A program made the position numbers and the translations under genes. A DNA stretch of 64,000 nucleotides from Bufo bufo (Eukaryota > Chordata > Amphibia > Anura > Bufonidae): positions 305,347,984-305,411,983 of the forward strand of contig NC_053390.1 of assembly GCF_905171765.1 (NCBI RefSeq). The letters are read 5' to 3'. The notes below the pieces were generated by a model. It was not told the origin of the DNA, made no database searches, and saw only the letters and a program-made list of their open reading frames with translations. Of this stretch, positions 1 through 8,266 are shown in pieces; within the stretch, counting starts at the first letter, position 1, and each line of letters starts with the position of its first letter.

Positions 1-160
1 TACACCATTGCATTTTCTTGCGTGACACCTTGTGTCCACATTCTGATAACCATTTTACACCATCAGTAACATTGGCCTCCTCTGACATACTACACAATAA
101 CAGATCATTCACGTATTGCAAGAGCACAGAACCCTGGGGGGGGTGCCATGGTTTTAAACT
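1..160 (-). pseudogene. endogenous retrovirus pol (RT) fragment
   Basis: Read on the minus strand, this stretch encodes part of a retroviral reverse transcriptase palm: a hydrophobic run followed by YVND, where retroviruses usually have YVDD, then an LLLC segment and a short thumb-ward stretch. It is cut by the window edge. It belongs to the same decayed minus-strand provirus as the RT-like repeat at 161-438 and the gag remnant at 5870-6778. The second aspartate pair of the active site reads ND, so the fragment is probably non-functional. Family placement beyond retroviral class is not possible from this length. Confidence 0.6.
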
Positions 161-438
161 GGCTTGGAGGACAATGCTGTACACTACAGGTGAATCAGCA
201 TATCCTGGGGCATCCTGCACCAGGTGAGTTGACGACCCTCAAAGGAAAAAGCAAAAAGGAGCATAGTCTTCTTGTCAACCGGGATAGAGAAGAAGGCATT
301 CTTCAAATCTATCACGCTGAAACAGACTGCATCTGCAAGGATAGCTGAAAGCAACTGTCATGAACTGATCCCCTATTGCAATGAAGGGGAATGTCTCATC
401 ACGGACATTACTCCTCAAACATTGTGAGATGGGAGGAC
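161..438 (-). repeat. 349-bp tandem duplication, copy 1 (first part), ERV RT region
   Basis: Copy 1 of a 349-bp tandem duplication starts here and is completed at 5680-5755; the chromovirus at 439-5679 split it. Copy 2 is 5756-6104. The copies look almost identical; I see one difference (C/A in the segment near 380 versus 5974). On the minus strand the unit encodes RT motif A (F-S-V-I-D-L-K-N-A-F-F) of the provirus, joined to gag-like proline-rich sequence. The duplication therefore postdates an internal deletion of the provirus and predates the chromovirus insertion. Confidence 0.8.
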
Positions 439-895
439 TGTCATGGTCTTACCTTCTTGCTGTTCTCCTTCGTTTGACATGTGCTGGCGGCCATCTTGGT
501 TTCTGGGTTTCTGTAGCCTTCCACCCTGCGGCTCCTCCTTCCCACTGGGAGGAGCTGGATGCCTAGCTCATATATATAGGAGGTCTGTGGCTTCAGTTCC
601 TTGCTTGGTCCTCCTGTGTTCACATGCTTCTAAGACTGCTGCTGCTTCTGGTTCCTGATCCTGGCTTCGTCTGACTACCCTGCTGGTTCCTGATCCTGGC
701 TTCGTCTGACTACCCTGCTGGTTCCTGATCCTGGCTTCGTCTGACTACCCTTCTGGTTCCTGATCTCTGGCCTCTCAAAGACTCTGCTTCGGTTTCACCA
801 TTCGTTTGGACTTTTGCTTTACAGCTTTATGTTCAATAAAGCCTTCTTATTTTCACTTATCTCTTGTTGTACGTCTGGTTCATGGTTCCGTGACA
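439..895 (+). repeat. 5' LTR of chromovirus
   Basis: 457 bp, starting TGTCATGG and ending CCGTGACA. It contains a TATA box TATATATA (571-578), a polyadenylation signal AATAAA (835-840) and about three 35-bp tandem units around 646-760 built on CTGATCCTGGCTTCGTCTGA. Expected transcription start is about 601-603. The ten bases GCTTGGTCCT (603-612) are the exact complement of the sequence just outside the LTR (898-907). Confidence 0.93.
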
Positions 896-908
896 TTAGG
901 ACCAAGCC
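896..908 (+). promoter_or_regulatory. putative self-priming primer-binding site
   Basis: The whole leader between the LTR end and the gag ATG (909) is 13 nt. AGGACCAAGC at 898-907 pairs perfectly with GCTTGGTCCT at 603-612, which lies where the transcript should begin. That is the arrangement described for Tf1-type self-primed elements, where the 5' end of the RNA replaces a tRNA. No TGG-starting tRNA complement is present. Function is inferred. Confidence 0.6.
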
Positions 909-2618
909 ATGAGTTCTGACGGTACAGGGCCATCCTCGCTACCCATGCTGGTTGCCAGACTTGATCAGCAGGATCACCTGTTGGGTCGGTTCGCTGTGGC
1001 GTTGCAAACCCTGCTTGAACGCACGGCTCATTTCGCTTCCGTTGCCGATGGGTCGGTTGTCGCTCCTACTGCCGCTCCGGTTGTTGCGCCAGAGTCTACC
1101 CCGACACCTGTTGTTGCGCCTGCGGTGTTTCGGGGTATGACCGGTTCTGCCCCTCTTCCACAGCGCTTTGGGGGAGAGCCAACTCAGTGCCGAGGTTTCC
1201 TTAACCAGGTGGGCATTTATTTCGAGTTGCTGCCACATGCCTTTCCTACTGAGAGATCAAAGGTGGGCTTCTTGATCTCGCTGCTCTCGGACAAGGCCTT
1301 GGCCTGGGCCAGCCCTTTATGGGAGAACAACAATCCGGTGGTTGCCGAGTTTTCCGGTTTTGTTGCTTCTCTTCGGAAGGTATTCGATGTGCCGGCTCGT
1401 GCTGCCTCTGCTGCGAAGCTCCTTATGTCCATCAGACAGGGTTCACGATCCGTAGCTGAATACGCCATTGAGTTTCGTACCCTGGCAGCAGAGGTGGGCT
1501 GGAATAATGAGGCTCTGGTCGCTGCTTTCTCTCATGGTCTCTCGGATGCCTTGAAGGATGAGGTTGCAGCTAAGGACCTACCAGTGGAGCTCGAGTCTCT
1601 TATTTCTTTCCTGATTTTGATTGACACCAGACTCAGGGAGAGACCTTCCTTTAAGGAGAGCCTGCGGAGGTCTTCTAACAGATTGGCGCCTACGTTTGCT
1701 GTCCCACCCGTGCCTCCCTCTCCTCCCACGCCTCCTGGGGATGACTTGTCTGGGGGTGAACCCATGCAGCTGGGGTTTGCTCGCCTGTCCGAGGGGGAGA
1801 GGGTACTCCGGAGACGCGAGGGCCGATGCATGTACTGTGGTCTCGGTGGGCATTTTCGGTTGGCATGTCCGAACCGTCCGGGAAAATGCTCGCACCTGAG
1901 ATCCTGTCGGGGGCAGATCTTGGGTGGAGTCTCCTCGTCCCCGGTTTCCCGTGTTGACAAACCACTGATCACTGTTGTCCTCTCCTGGGTCGGGGGCTCG
2001 GTGACGACCCAGGCGTTGGTGGACTCTGGTGCTGGTGGTTTGTTCATTGATAGTGTGTTCGCTGCCGCCAATTCCATTCCTCTGCAGGCTCGAGGTTCCC
2101 CACTGGCTCTTGAGGCGATAGACGGCAGACCCCTTCTGCCGCCACACGTGACTCATGAGACCCTTCCAGTGGGGATAGCCATTGGTGCCGTTCACAGAGA
2201 GTCGGTCTGCCTCCAGGTTATTTCGTCTCCACACTACTCGGTGGTCTTGGGGTACCCCTGGCTCCAGAAGCATAATCCGACTTTCGATTGGAGATCGGCC
2301 GAGATCCTCTCGTGGTCACCGCAGTGTGGGGCTAGTTGCTTCCATGGGTCTGTCAAGTTGCTGTGTACTTCCTCGGACTCTCTGTTGCCTCCTGAATACG
2401 AGGAGTACCGGGATGTATTCGATAAGGTGCGCGCGGTTGCCCTACCTCCGCACCGCCCATACGATTGTGCCATAGAGTTACAACCTGGTGCCGTTCCTCC
2501 TCGTGGCAAAGTCTATCCACTGTCGGTAGCGGAGAATGAGGCCATGGAGGAGTACGTGAGGGAGGCGCTTTCACGCGGACACATTCGCATATCCTCGTCC
2601 CCGGCAGGGGCTGGATGA
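909..2618 (+). CDS. chromovirus Gag-protease and start of RT
   Basis: 569 residues from ATG 909, the first codon after the leader. Residues about 70-270 form a gag capsid-like region. A zinc knuckle of form C-X2-C-X4-H-X4-C (CMYCGLGGHFRLAC) lies near residue 308. The aspartic protease motif ALVDSGAGG follows at about 365, then the LGYPWLQKHNP segment, and the ORF runs into the N-terminal RT linker before stopping just after SPAGAG. In related elements the RT continues with an aromatic and lysine-rich stretch before the LRPCIDYRGLN motif. Here that stretch is missing and the frame changes, so a short deletion (about 23 nt, inferred) has split what was probably one gag-pol ORF. Confidence 0.9.
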   Translation: MSSDGTGPSSLPMLVARLDQQDHLLGRFAVALQTLLERTAHFASVADGSVVAPTAAPVVAPESTPTPVVAPAVFRGMTGSAPLPQRFGGEPTQCRGFLNQVGIYFELLPHAFPTERSKVGFLISLLSDKALAWASPLWENNNPVVAEFSGFVASLRKVFDVPARAASAAKLLMSIRQGSRSVAEYAIEFRTLAAEVGWNNEALVAAFSHGLSDALKDEVAAKDLPVELESLISFLILIDTRLRERPSFKESLRRSSNRLAPTFAVPPVPPSPPTPPGDDLSGGEPMQLGFARLSEGERVLRRREGRCMYCGLGGHFRLACPNRPGKCSHLRSCRGQILGGVSSSPVSRVDKPLITVVLSWVGGSVTTQALVDSGAGGLFIDSVFAAANSIPLQARGSPLALEAIDGRPLLPPHVTHETLPVGIAIGAVHRESVCLQVISSPHYSVVLGYPWLQKHNPTFDWRSAEILSWSPQCGASCFHGSVKLLCTSSDSLLPPEYEEYRDVFDKVRAVALPPHRPYDCAIELQPGAVPPRGKVYPLSVAENEAMEEYVREALSRGHIRISSSPAGAG

Positions 2619-2628
2619 GGGCGGTGAG

Positions 2629-5211
2629 TTGAGGCCTTGCATCGATTACAGGGGTCTCAATCGCATCACGATCAAGAACGCTTACCCGATACCCTTGATT
2701 TCCGAGCTGTTCGATCGCCTTAAAGGGGCCACGGTCTTTACCAAACTCGACCTGAGGGCGGCATATAACCTGGTAAGGATCAAGGCGGGCGATGAGTGGA
2801 AGACCGCGTTTAACACCAGGACCGGTCATTATGAATCCTTGGTTATGCCCTTTGGGTTGTGCAATGCGCCCGCAGTCTTTCAGGAATTCATCAACGATGT
2901 TTTCCGTGACCTGTTGCAGCAGTGTGTGGTGGTCTATTTGGATGACATCTTGGTATATTCTGAATCCATGGAGGCCCACATTCTGGATGTCAGACGAGTG
3001 TTGCAACGGTTACGAGAGAACAAGCTGTTCGGTAAGCTTGAGAAATGCGAATTTCACCGATCCCAGGTAACCTTCTTAGGTTACATCATTTCCGCTGAGG
3101 GGTTCTCCATGGATCCTGAGAAGGTTTCGGCTGTCTTACAGTGGCCCCAGCCCAGTGGTCTTCGTTCCCTGCAGCGCTTTTTGGGCTTCGCCAATTATTA
3201 TCGGAAGTTCATCAGGGACTTTTCCATGCTGACCAAGCCTCTCACGGATCTGACCAGGAAGGGCAGTAATTCCCAGGTCTGGCCGCTCGAGGCCATCCGA
3301 GCTTTTAAGGCCCTAAAGTCCGCTTTTGTGTCGGCTCCGATTCTGTCGCATCCCAACCCTGGGTTGCCCTTTGTCCTCGAGGTGGACGCATCTGAGACGG
3401 GAGTAGGCGCCCTTCTGTCTCAGCGTAGAACACCAGAGGGTCCTCTGCTTCCTTGTGGGTTTTACTCCCGGAAACTGTCTTCCGCGGAGTGCAACTATCA
3501 GATTGGTGACAGGGAGTTATTGGCCATTGTGCAGGCCCTTAAAGAATGGAGGCACTTGCTCGAGGGTTCGGTGGTTCCGGTTCTCATCCTGACGGACCAT
3601 AAGAATCTGACCTACCTTTCTGAGGCCAAGAGATTGACACCACGTCAGGCCAGATGGGCTCTGTTCTTGTCACGTTTTAATTACGTGGTCTCCTACCTAC
3701 CCGGTTCCAAGAACATCAGGGCGGATGCCCTATCACGGCAGTACTCCGAGCTGTCCAGGGAGGAGTCGATTCCGACTTCGGTCATACCTCCGAATCAGAT
3801 CCTGGCCGCCATTCGCACCAGCCTGACCTCTCCCCTGGGTGAGCAGATTTTGGCGGCTCAATCTGGTGCTCCCCCTGGGAGACCCAACGGCAGATGTTTT
3901 GTGCCTGAGGAGTTGCGCACTCGGTTGTTGCGAACCTACCATAACTCCAAGACCGCGGGGCATCCTGGAAAGAATCAGCTGTCCTGGGCTGTTTCAAGTC
4001 TGTTCTGGTGGCCTTCCCTACGTTCTGACATCGCCGCATATGTAGCGGCATGCTCCGTTTGTGCCCAGAGTAAGTCCCCTCGGCACCTTCCGTTGGGCCT
4101 TCTGCAACCCATAGCCACCGGGGAGCGCCCATGGTCACACCTGGGGATGGATTTCATTGTGGACCTCCCTGCATCCCGAGGCCATACGGTCATTCTCATG
4201 ATTGTGGATCGGTTTTCCAAAATGTGCCACTGTGTTCCTCTCAAGAAGTTACCCTCTGCACAAGAGTTGGCCACGATTTTTGCCAGGGAGGTCTTCCGGT
4301 TGCACGGTTTGCCCAAGGAGATTGTGTCGGATCGGGGGAGTCAGTTTGTGTCCAGGTTCTGGCGCGCCTTTTGCTCCCAGTTGGGGATTCATCTCTCCTT
4401 CTCCTCGGCCTACCACCCTCAGTCCAATGGGGCCGCAGAACGATCCAATCAGGCCTTGGAGCAATTCCTTCGTTGCTATGTCTCCGATCACCAAGACAAT
4501 TGGGTTGACCTTCTGCCTTGGGCTGAGTTTGCCAGGAACACGGCGGTGAACTCTTCCTCTGGGACGTCTCCCTTCATGGCCAATTATGGGTTCCAACCTG
4601 CCGTGTTACCGGAGGTATTCTCTCCCCAGGATATTCCGGCTGTGGAGGATCACCTTTCCGTCCTACGTGCTTCTTGGGTACAGATCCAGAAGTCCCTTGA
4701 GGTCTCTGCGCAGCGCCAGAGACTCCAGGCTGATCGCAGACGAGCGCCTGCTCCTTCCTACCAGGTCGGAGACCGTGTATGGTTGTCCACCCGCAACCTC
4801 AACCTTCGAGTGCCCACTCCCAAGCTGGCGCCTCGCTTTGTTGGTCCCTTCCGAGTGCTTCGCAGGGTAAACCCGGTAGCCTATGCCCTTGCGCTTCCTC
4901 CTGGCATGCGGATCTCTAACGTGTTTCATGTCTCCCTGTTGAAGCCACTGGTGTGTAATCGTTTCACTTCCTCGGTTCCTCGGCCTCGTCCGGTCCAAGT
5001 GGGCAATCATGAGGAGTATGAGGTGAGCAATGTCCTGGACTCACGCCTGGACCGCGGTCGGGTGCAGTTTTTGGTCCATTGGCGTGGTTATGGTCCAGAG
5101 AAGCGTTCCTGGGTTCCCTCCGCAGATGTCCATGCTCCTGCCTTGCTCCGAGCCTTCCACGCACGCTTCCCTCAGAAACCGTTTTTTGCTCCGCGGAGGA
5201 GGGGCCCTTGA
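2629..5211 (+). CDS. chromovirus Pol: RT, RNase H, integrase, chromodomain
   Basis: 860 codons, open from a non-ATG codon because this is the continuation of the upstream ORF in the +1 frame. RT: RPCIDYRGLN at the start and YLDD at 103-106. RNase H: aspartates at 253 and 323, glutamate near 296. Integrase: zinc-binding H438, H445, C475, C478 and catalytic D508, D568, E604, followed by a GPF module at 739-741. A C-terminal chromodomain (about 795-845, EEYEVSNVLDSR and FLVHWRGYG) would direct integration to modified chromatin. All catalytic residues are present and there is no internal stop. The only visible defect is the small deletion that separates it from Gag. Confidence 0.93.
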   Translation: MRPCIDYRGLNRITIKNAYPIPLISELFDRLKGATVFTKLDLRAAYNLVRIKAGDEWKTAFNTRTGHYESLVMPFGLCNAPAVFQEFINDVFRDLLQQCVVVYLDDILVYSESMEAHILDVRRVLQRLRENKLFGKLEKCEFHRSQVTFLGYIISAEGFSMDPEKVSAVLQWPQPSGLRSLQRFLGFANYYRKFIRDFSMLTKPLTDLTRKGSNSQVWPLEAIRAFKALKSAFVSAPILSHPNPGLPFVLEVDASETGVGALLSQRRTPEGPLLPCGFYSRKLSSAECNYQIGDRELLAIVQALKEWRHLLEGSVVPVLILTDHKNLTYLSEAKRLTPRQARWALFLSRFNYVVSYLPGSKNIRADALSRQYSELSREESIPTSVIPPNQILAAIRTSLTSPLGEQILAAQSGAPPGRPNGRCFVPEELRTRLLRTYHNSKTAGHPGKNQLSWAVSSLFWWPSLRSDIAAYVAACSVCAQSKSPRHLPLGLLQPIATGERPWSHLGMDFIVDLPASRGHTVILMIVDRFSKMCHCVPLKKLPSAQELATIFAREVFRLHGLPKEIVSDRGSQFVSRFWRAFCSQLGIHLSFSSAYHPQSNGAAERSNQALEQFLRCYVSDHQDNWVDLLPWAEFARNTAVNSSSGTSPFMANYGFQPAVLPEVFSPQDIPAVEDHLSVLRASWVQIQKSLEVSAQRQRLQADRRRAPAPSYQVGDRVWLSTRNLNLRVPTPKLAPRFVGPFRVLRRVNPVAYALALPPGMRISNVFHVSLLKPLVCNRFTSSVPRPRPVQVGNHEEYEVSNVLDSRLDRGRVQFLVHWRGYGPEKRSWVPSADVHAPALLRAFHARFPQKPFFAPRRRGP

Positions 5212-5222
5212 GGGGGAGGTAC
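5210..5222 (+). promoter_or_regulatory. polypurine tract of chromovirus
   Basis: Purine run (GAGGGGGAGG) ending directly at the 3' LTR, the expected plus-strand primer site. Confidence 0.7.
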
Positions 5223-5679
5223 TGTCATGGTCTTACCTTCTTGCTGTTCTCCTTCGTTTGACATGTGCTGGCGGCCATCTTGGTTTCTGGGTTTCTGTAG
5301 CCTTCCACCCTGCGGCTCCTCCTTCCCACTGGGAGGAGCTGGATGCCTAGCTCATATATATAGGAGGTCTGTGGCTTCAGTTCCTTGCTTGGTCCTCCTG
5401 TGTTCACATGCTTCAAAGACTGCTGCTACTTCTGGTTCCTGATCCTGGCTTCGTCTGACTACCCTGCTGGTTCCTGATCCTGGCTTCGTCTGACTACCCT
5501 GCTGGTTCCTGATCCTGGCTTCGTCTGACTACCCTTCTGGTTCCTGATCTCTGGCCTCTCAAAGACTCTGCTTCGGTTTCACCATTCGTTTGGACTTTTG
5601 CTTTACAGCTTTATGTTCAATAAAGCCTTCTTATTTTCACTTATCTCTTGTTGTACGTCTGGTTCATGGTTCCGTGACA
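5223..5679 (+). repeat. 3' LTR of chromovirus
   Basis: 457 bp, matching the 5' LTR except for two substitutions I can see, in the GCTTCTAAG/GCTTCAAAG and CTGCTTCTGG/CTACTTCTGG segments. AATAAA is present near 5620. It is followed by the AGGAC target duplication. Confidence 0.93.
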
Positions 5680-5755
5680 AGGACTTGTAAAACTAACACT
5701 CTGTGAGGGACCTTCTCCTCCCTCAGCTCCCAAATCTTCCCCCTGCACTGAGGTA
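5680..5755 (-). repeat. 349-bp tandem duplication, copy 1 (second part)
   Basis: Continuation of copy 1 after the chromovirus. It begins with the AGGAC duplication and runs to the junction with copy 2 at 5756. Confidence 0.8.
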
Positions 5756-6104
5756 GGCTTGGAGGACAATGCTGTACACTACAGGTGAATCAGCATATCC
5801 TGGGGCATCCTGCACCAGGTGAGTTGACGACCCTCAAAGGAAAAAGCAAAAAGGAGCATAGTCTTCTTGTCAACCGGGATAGAGAAGAAGGCATTCTTCA
5901 AATCTATCACGCTGAAACAGACTGCATCTGCAAGGATAGCTGAAAGCAACTGTCATGAACTGATCCCCTATTGCCATGAAGGGGAATGTCTCATCACGGA
6001 CATTACTCCTCAAACATTGTGAGATGGGAGGACTTGTAAAACTAACACTCTGTGAGGGACCTTCTCCTCCCTCAGCTCCCAAATCTTCCCCCTGCACTGA
6101 GGTA
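5756..6104 (-). repeat. 349-bp tandem duplication, copy 2
   Basis: Uninterrupted copy of the unit. It is the downstream end (minus strand) of the gag remnant: proline-rich Gag coding sequence runs into RT motif A sequence. The gag frame stops at 5870. Confidence 0.8.
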
Positions 6105-6778
6105 GAAGTGGGTGACCCAGCTGGTGGGCTTCTTGTTGCAGCTGTGACCCCTGGTGGACTATGTGGGGGTTGCACCTGCTGTTGTGGTATCAGTAGTGCG
6201 GGTGGTGCAGTGGGTTGTTGCTGCAGGCTAGCATGAGCTGCAGCTGTTAATTCTTCTGTAAAACTAGGGTAGATCTTTTGTATATTACAACTTTTCTTAC
6301 CCACTGAGCTGTCTATTGTTACAGGGGACATTAGGAACTTGGTATGGAGGAGGTCTGTCTAAAACTGACTCTTTCTACCTTTTCTTAGGTCTGCCTCAAG
6401 ATCATGTTTCTTCGATTCATCAGGCATTCTTTTAGGTGGTTTAGTTTTCTTTGTACTCCTATCATACCAATGGGGCGCTATTTCTAGCCACTGTTCCCCT
6501 CCCTTCTGCATATATGTTGTATTCCACTCAGGATCTGGTTCAAAGTGTGGCCAGGCGACCTTGTCCCCTAGGCACAACCTTTTGACCATATCCATGTATC
6601 CATATCCGTCATGTGGAAAAGGACTACAGGCTTCCATGAATTCTGTCCAGCCCGCCAAATTATCTATCCATTGATTTATGAGATAGTAATTTGTGGGGCT
6701 AACCCTAGCAACATATTCTTTACATATTTCTTCTACATTAGGGGGAGGGAAATCTAGTTTTGAACCTTGTCCACCCAT
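5870..6778 (-). pseudogene. endogenous retrovirus gag remnant
   Basis: Minus-strand gag. The start chosen is the ATG at 6778, giving an N-terminal Met-Gly-Gly (possible myristoylation) and a matrix-like segment of 139 residues. One in-frame TAG (6359-6361) follows. After it the same frame stays open through a glutamine- and proline-rich segment to 5870. Capsid, nucleocapsid, protease and the N-terminal part of RT are missing: the proline-rich segment runs straight into RT motif A sequence. The upstream LTR end and primer site at 7167-7189 fit this orientation. Gene identity rests on position, the Met-Gly start and linkage to RT rather than on a recognised matrix family. Confidence 0.65.
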
Positions 6779-7166
6779 AACAGGACACAATATAATGACA
6801 GTGGAGTATGTCTGTACACTTACCACCCAGATAGGATCTCCACACAATATAACAAATAATCTTATCACTCTATAACAATCTTATCACTTTACAAAGTTAT
6901 CTATGTGGGTCAAACCAAGGTAGGTTAGTCTCCCTGAGACTTATGCCTTATTCACGTTAGTTTCCCTGAGACTTATGCCGTGTTCACAGCAATGCATAGT
7001 ACTCCAAGTACTGACTATAAACTCCCTGAGTCTATATTAAGGCTTTAACTATGTATCCCGGATACAAAAGTAAAACTTACGGATCGAGACGTGGCCAGTG
7101 CCCTCGGACCGGACAGGTGGACAAAAGGATGTCTTTCTTACTGGACCCGAGGATGACCTTCTCGTT

Positions 7167-7184
7167 CTCGGACGCGAGCCCCCA
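7167..7184 (-). promoter_or_regulatory. retroviral primer-binding site, proline tRNA type (altered)
   Basis: On the minus strand the sequence starts TGGGGGCTCG, like the standard tRNA-Pro primer site, but continues CGTCCGAG with two extra bases. It lies four bases after an LTR-like terminus ending TTTCA. Confidence 0.6.
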
Positions 7185-7187
7185 AAT

Positions 7188-7373
7188 TGAAAGGATTCGG
7201 ACCTTTCTGGACCTCTAGAACCACCTTGGTTTGACCCTACTGACGTCAGGAGAGTATTCCTCAGCAGCAAAGAAATGACACGCACATAGGTATCACTGAG
7301 AAACACTCTAATTTTATTGTCCTACAGTTCGGCCTTTTATTAGGCAGAGAATATAATTTACATAGTAACAGCA
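7188..7373 (-). repeat. ERV 5' LTR, R-U5 part
   Basis: Minus-strand sequence ending CCTTTCA before the primer site, with two AATAAA signals (7336-7341 and 7313-7318 on the complement). It is cut at a TTAA by the piggyBac element at 7374. The 88 bp at 12458-12545 and the sequence from 19480 to about 19579 (ending TGTTCTAAC on the minus strand) could be the rest of the same LTR. Confidence 0.5.
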
Positions 7374-8266
7374 TTAACCGCCTCCGGACCGCCTAACGCA
7401 GGATTGCGTTCCGGAGGCGGTCGATTGATTCCTCCTGGACGCGCCGTCGCGTCATCTTGCAAAAGTTAGAGGACAAGTTCGTCATCAGCCTGCCAGCTAA
7501 TGATCGTCGCTGGCAGGCTGATGATTTTCAAAAAACGAATCACAAGCCAGTTAACACATTATATTTATAAATATAATGTGTTAAATGGCTTCTGTGCTCC
7601 TCTGCTGGTCCTTTTCGTCGGTTGGTCCCAGCAGAGGAGCACACATCACTGTGAGTACACACCAACACTACACTTAGCCCCAGATCACCCCCCATCACCC
7701 CAATTAACCCCTTGATCACCCCTTGATCTCCCCTGTCAATCACCTATTGAAAGGGAAAAAAGTGATCAGTGTAAACTGTCACTTTTTTTTTTTCACTAGT
7801 ATTGACGGTTAGGTTTAGGATAGTTTAGGCCCCTTTGTTAGGTAGTTAGTGTCGGTTAGCGCCCAGCCCACCGCACCGCAGTCACTGATTCGCGTATCGC
7901 TAATCAGCATTAGTACTTTTATAGTATCTGTAAGTGATCAGAACTGATCACAGTCAGATATATAATAGTATTAGTGTCACCTTAGTTCGCCCTCCACCCA
8001 AAACGCAGTGTTTGCCCGATCAGGCCTGATCGGTCGCCCACACGTGCGTTCACCCACGCCCGCCCCGCCGCAGTGACAAAAAAAAATGTTTTTTTTTGAT
8101 CACTACACAATAACTTTACAAGCACTGCGGCGATAAAAAAATCAGTTTTGATATTTTTTATCAATCGCAGAGGCTTCCGGTACTTCGCTAGCCTCCCATT
8201 TGTAAGACAGGCTTGCTTTTTTTTCTTAGGTAGTCTCAGGGAATACCCCTAAATTTAGTTGACCAA

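Larger units (their letters stand above)
439..5679 (+). mobile_element. Ty3/gypsy chromovirus (Tf1/sushi-like), nearly intact
   Basis: A complete LTR retrotransposon of 5241 bp bounded by two 457-bp LTRs (439-895 and 5223-5679) and the 5-bp target duplication AGGAC (434-438 and 5680-5684). By eye the LTRs differ at only two positions, so insertion is recent. LTR ends are the inverted repeat TGTCA...TGACA. Domain order is gag, protease, RT, RNase H, integrase, chromodomain, which defines chromoviruses. Leader length is only 13 nt and no tRNA-type TGG primer site is visible. The coding frame is broken once, near 2618. It sits within a duplicated piece of an older retrovirus. Confidence 0.95.

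Noticed and set aside
441..658. Overlapping short ORFs in both strands of the LTRs (also at 5225-5442)
   Set aside because: They repeat identically in both LTRs and have no domain; LTR sequence is open by chance.
1578..2273. 231-codon minus-strand ORF within the chromovirus gag
   Set aside because: Antisense shadow of the gag-protease frame; no start context, no domain.
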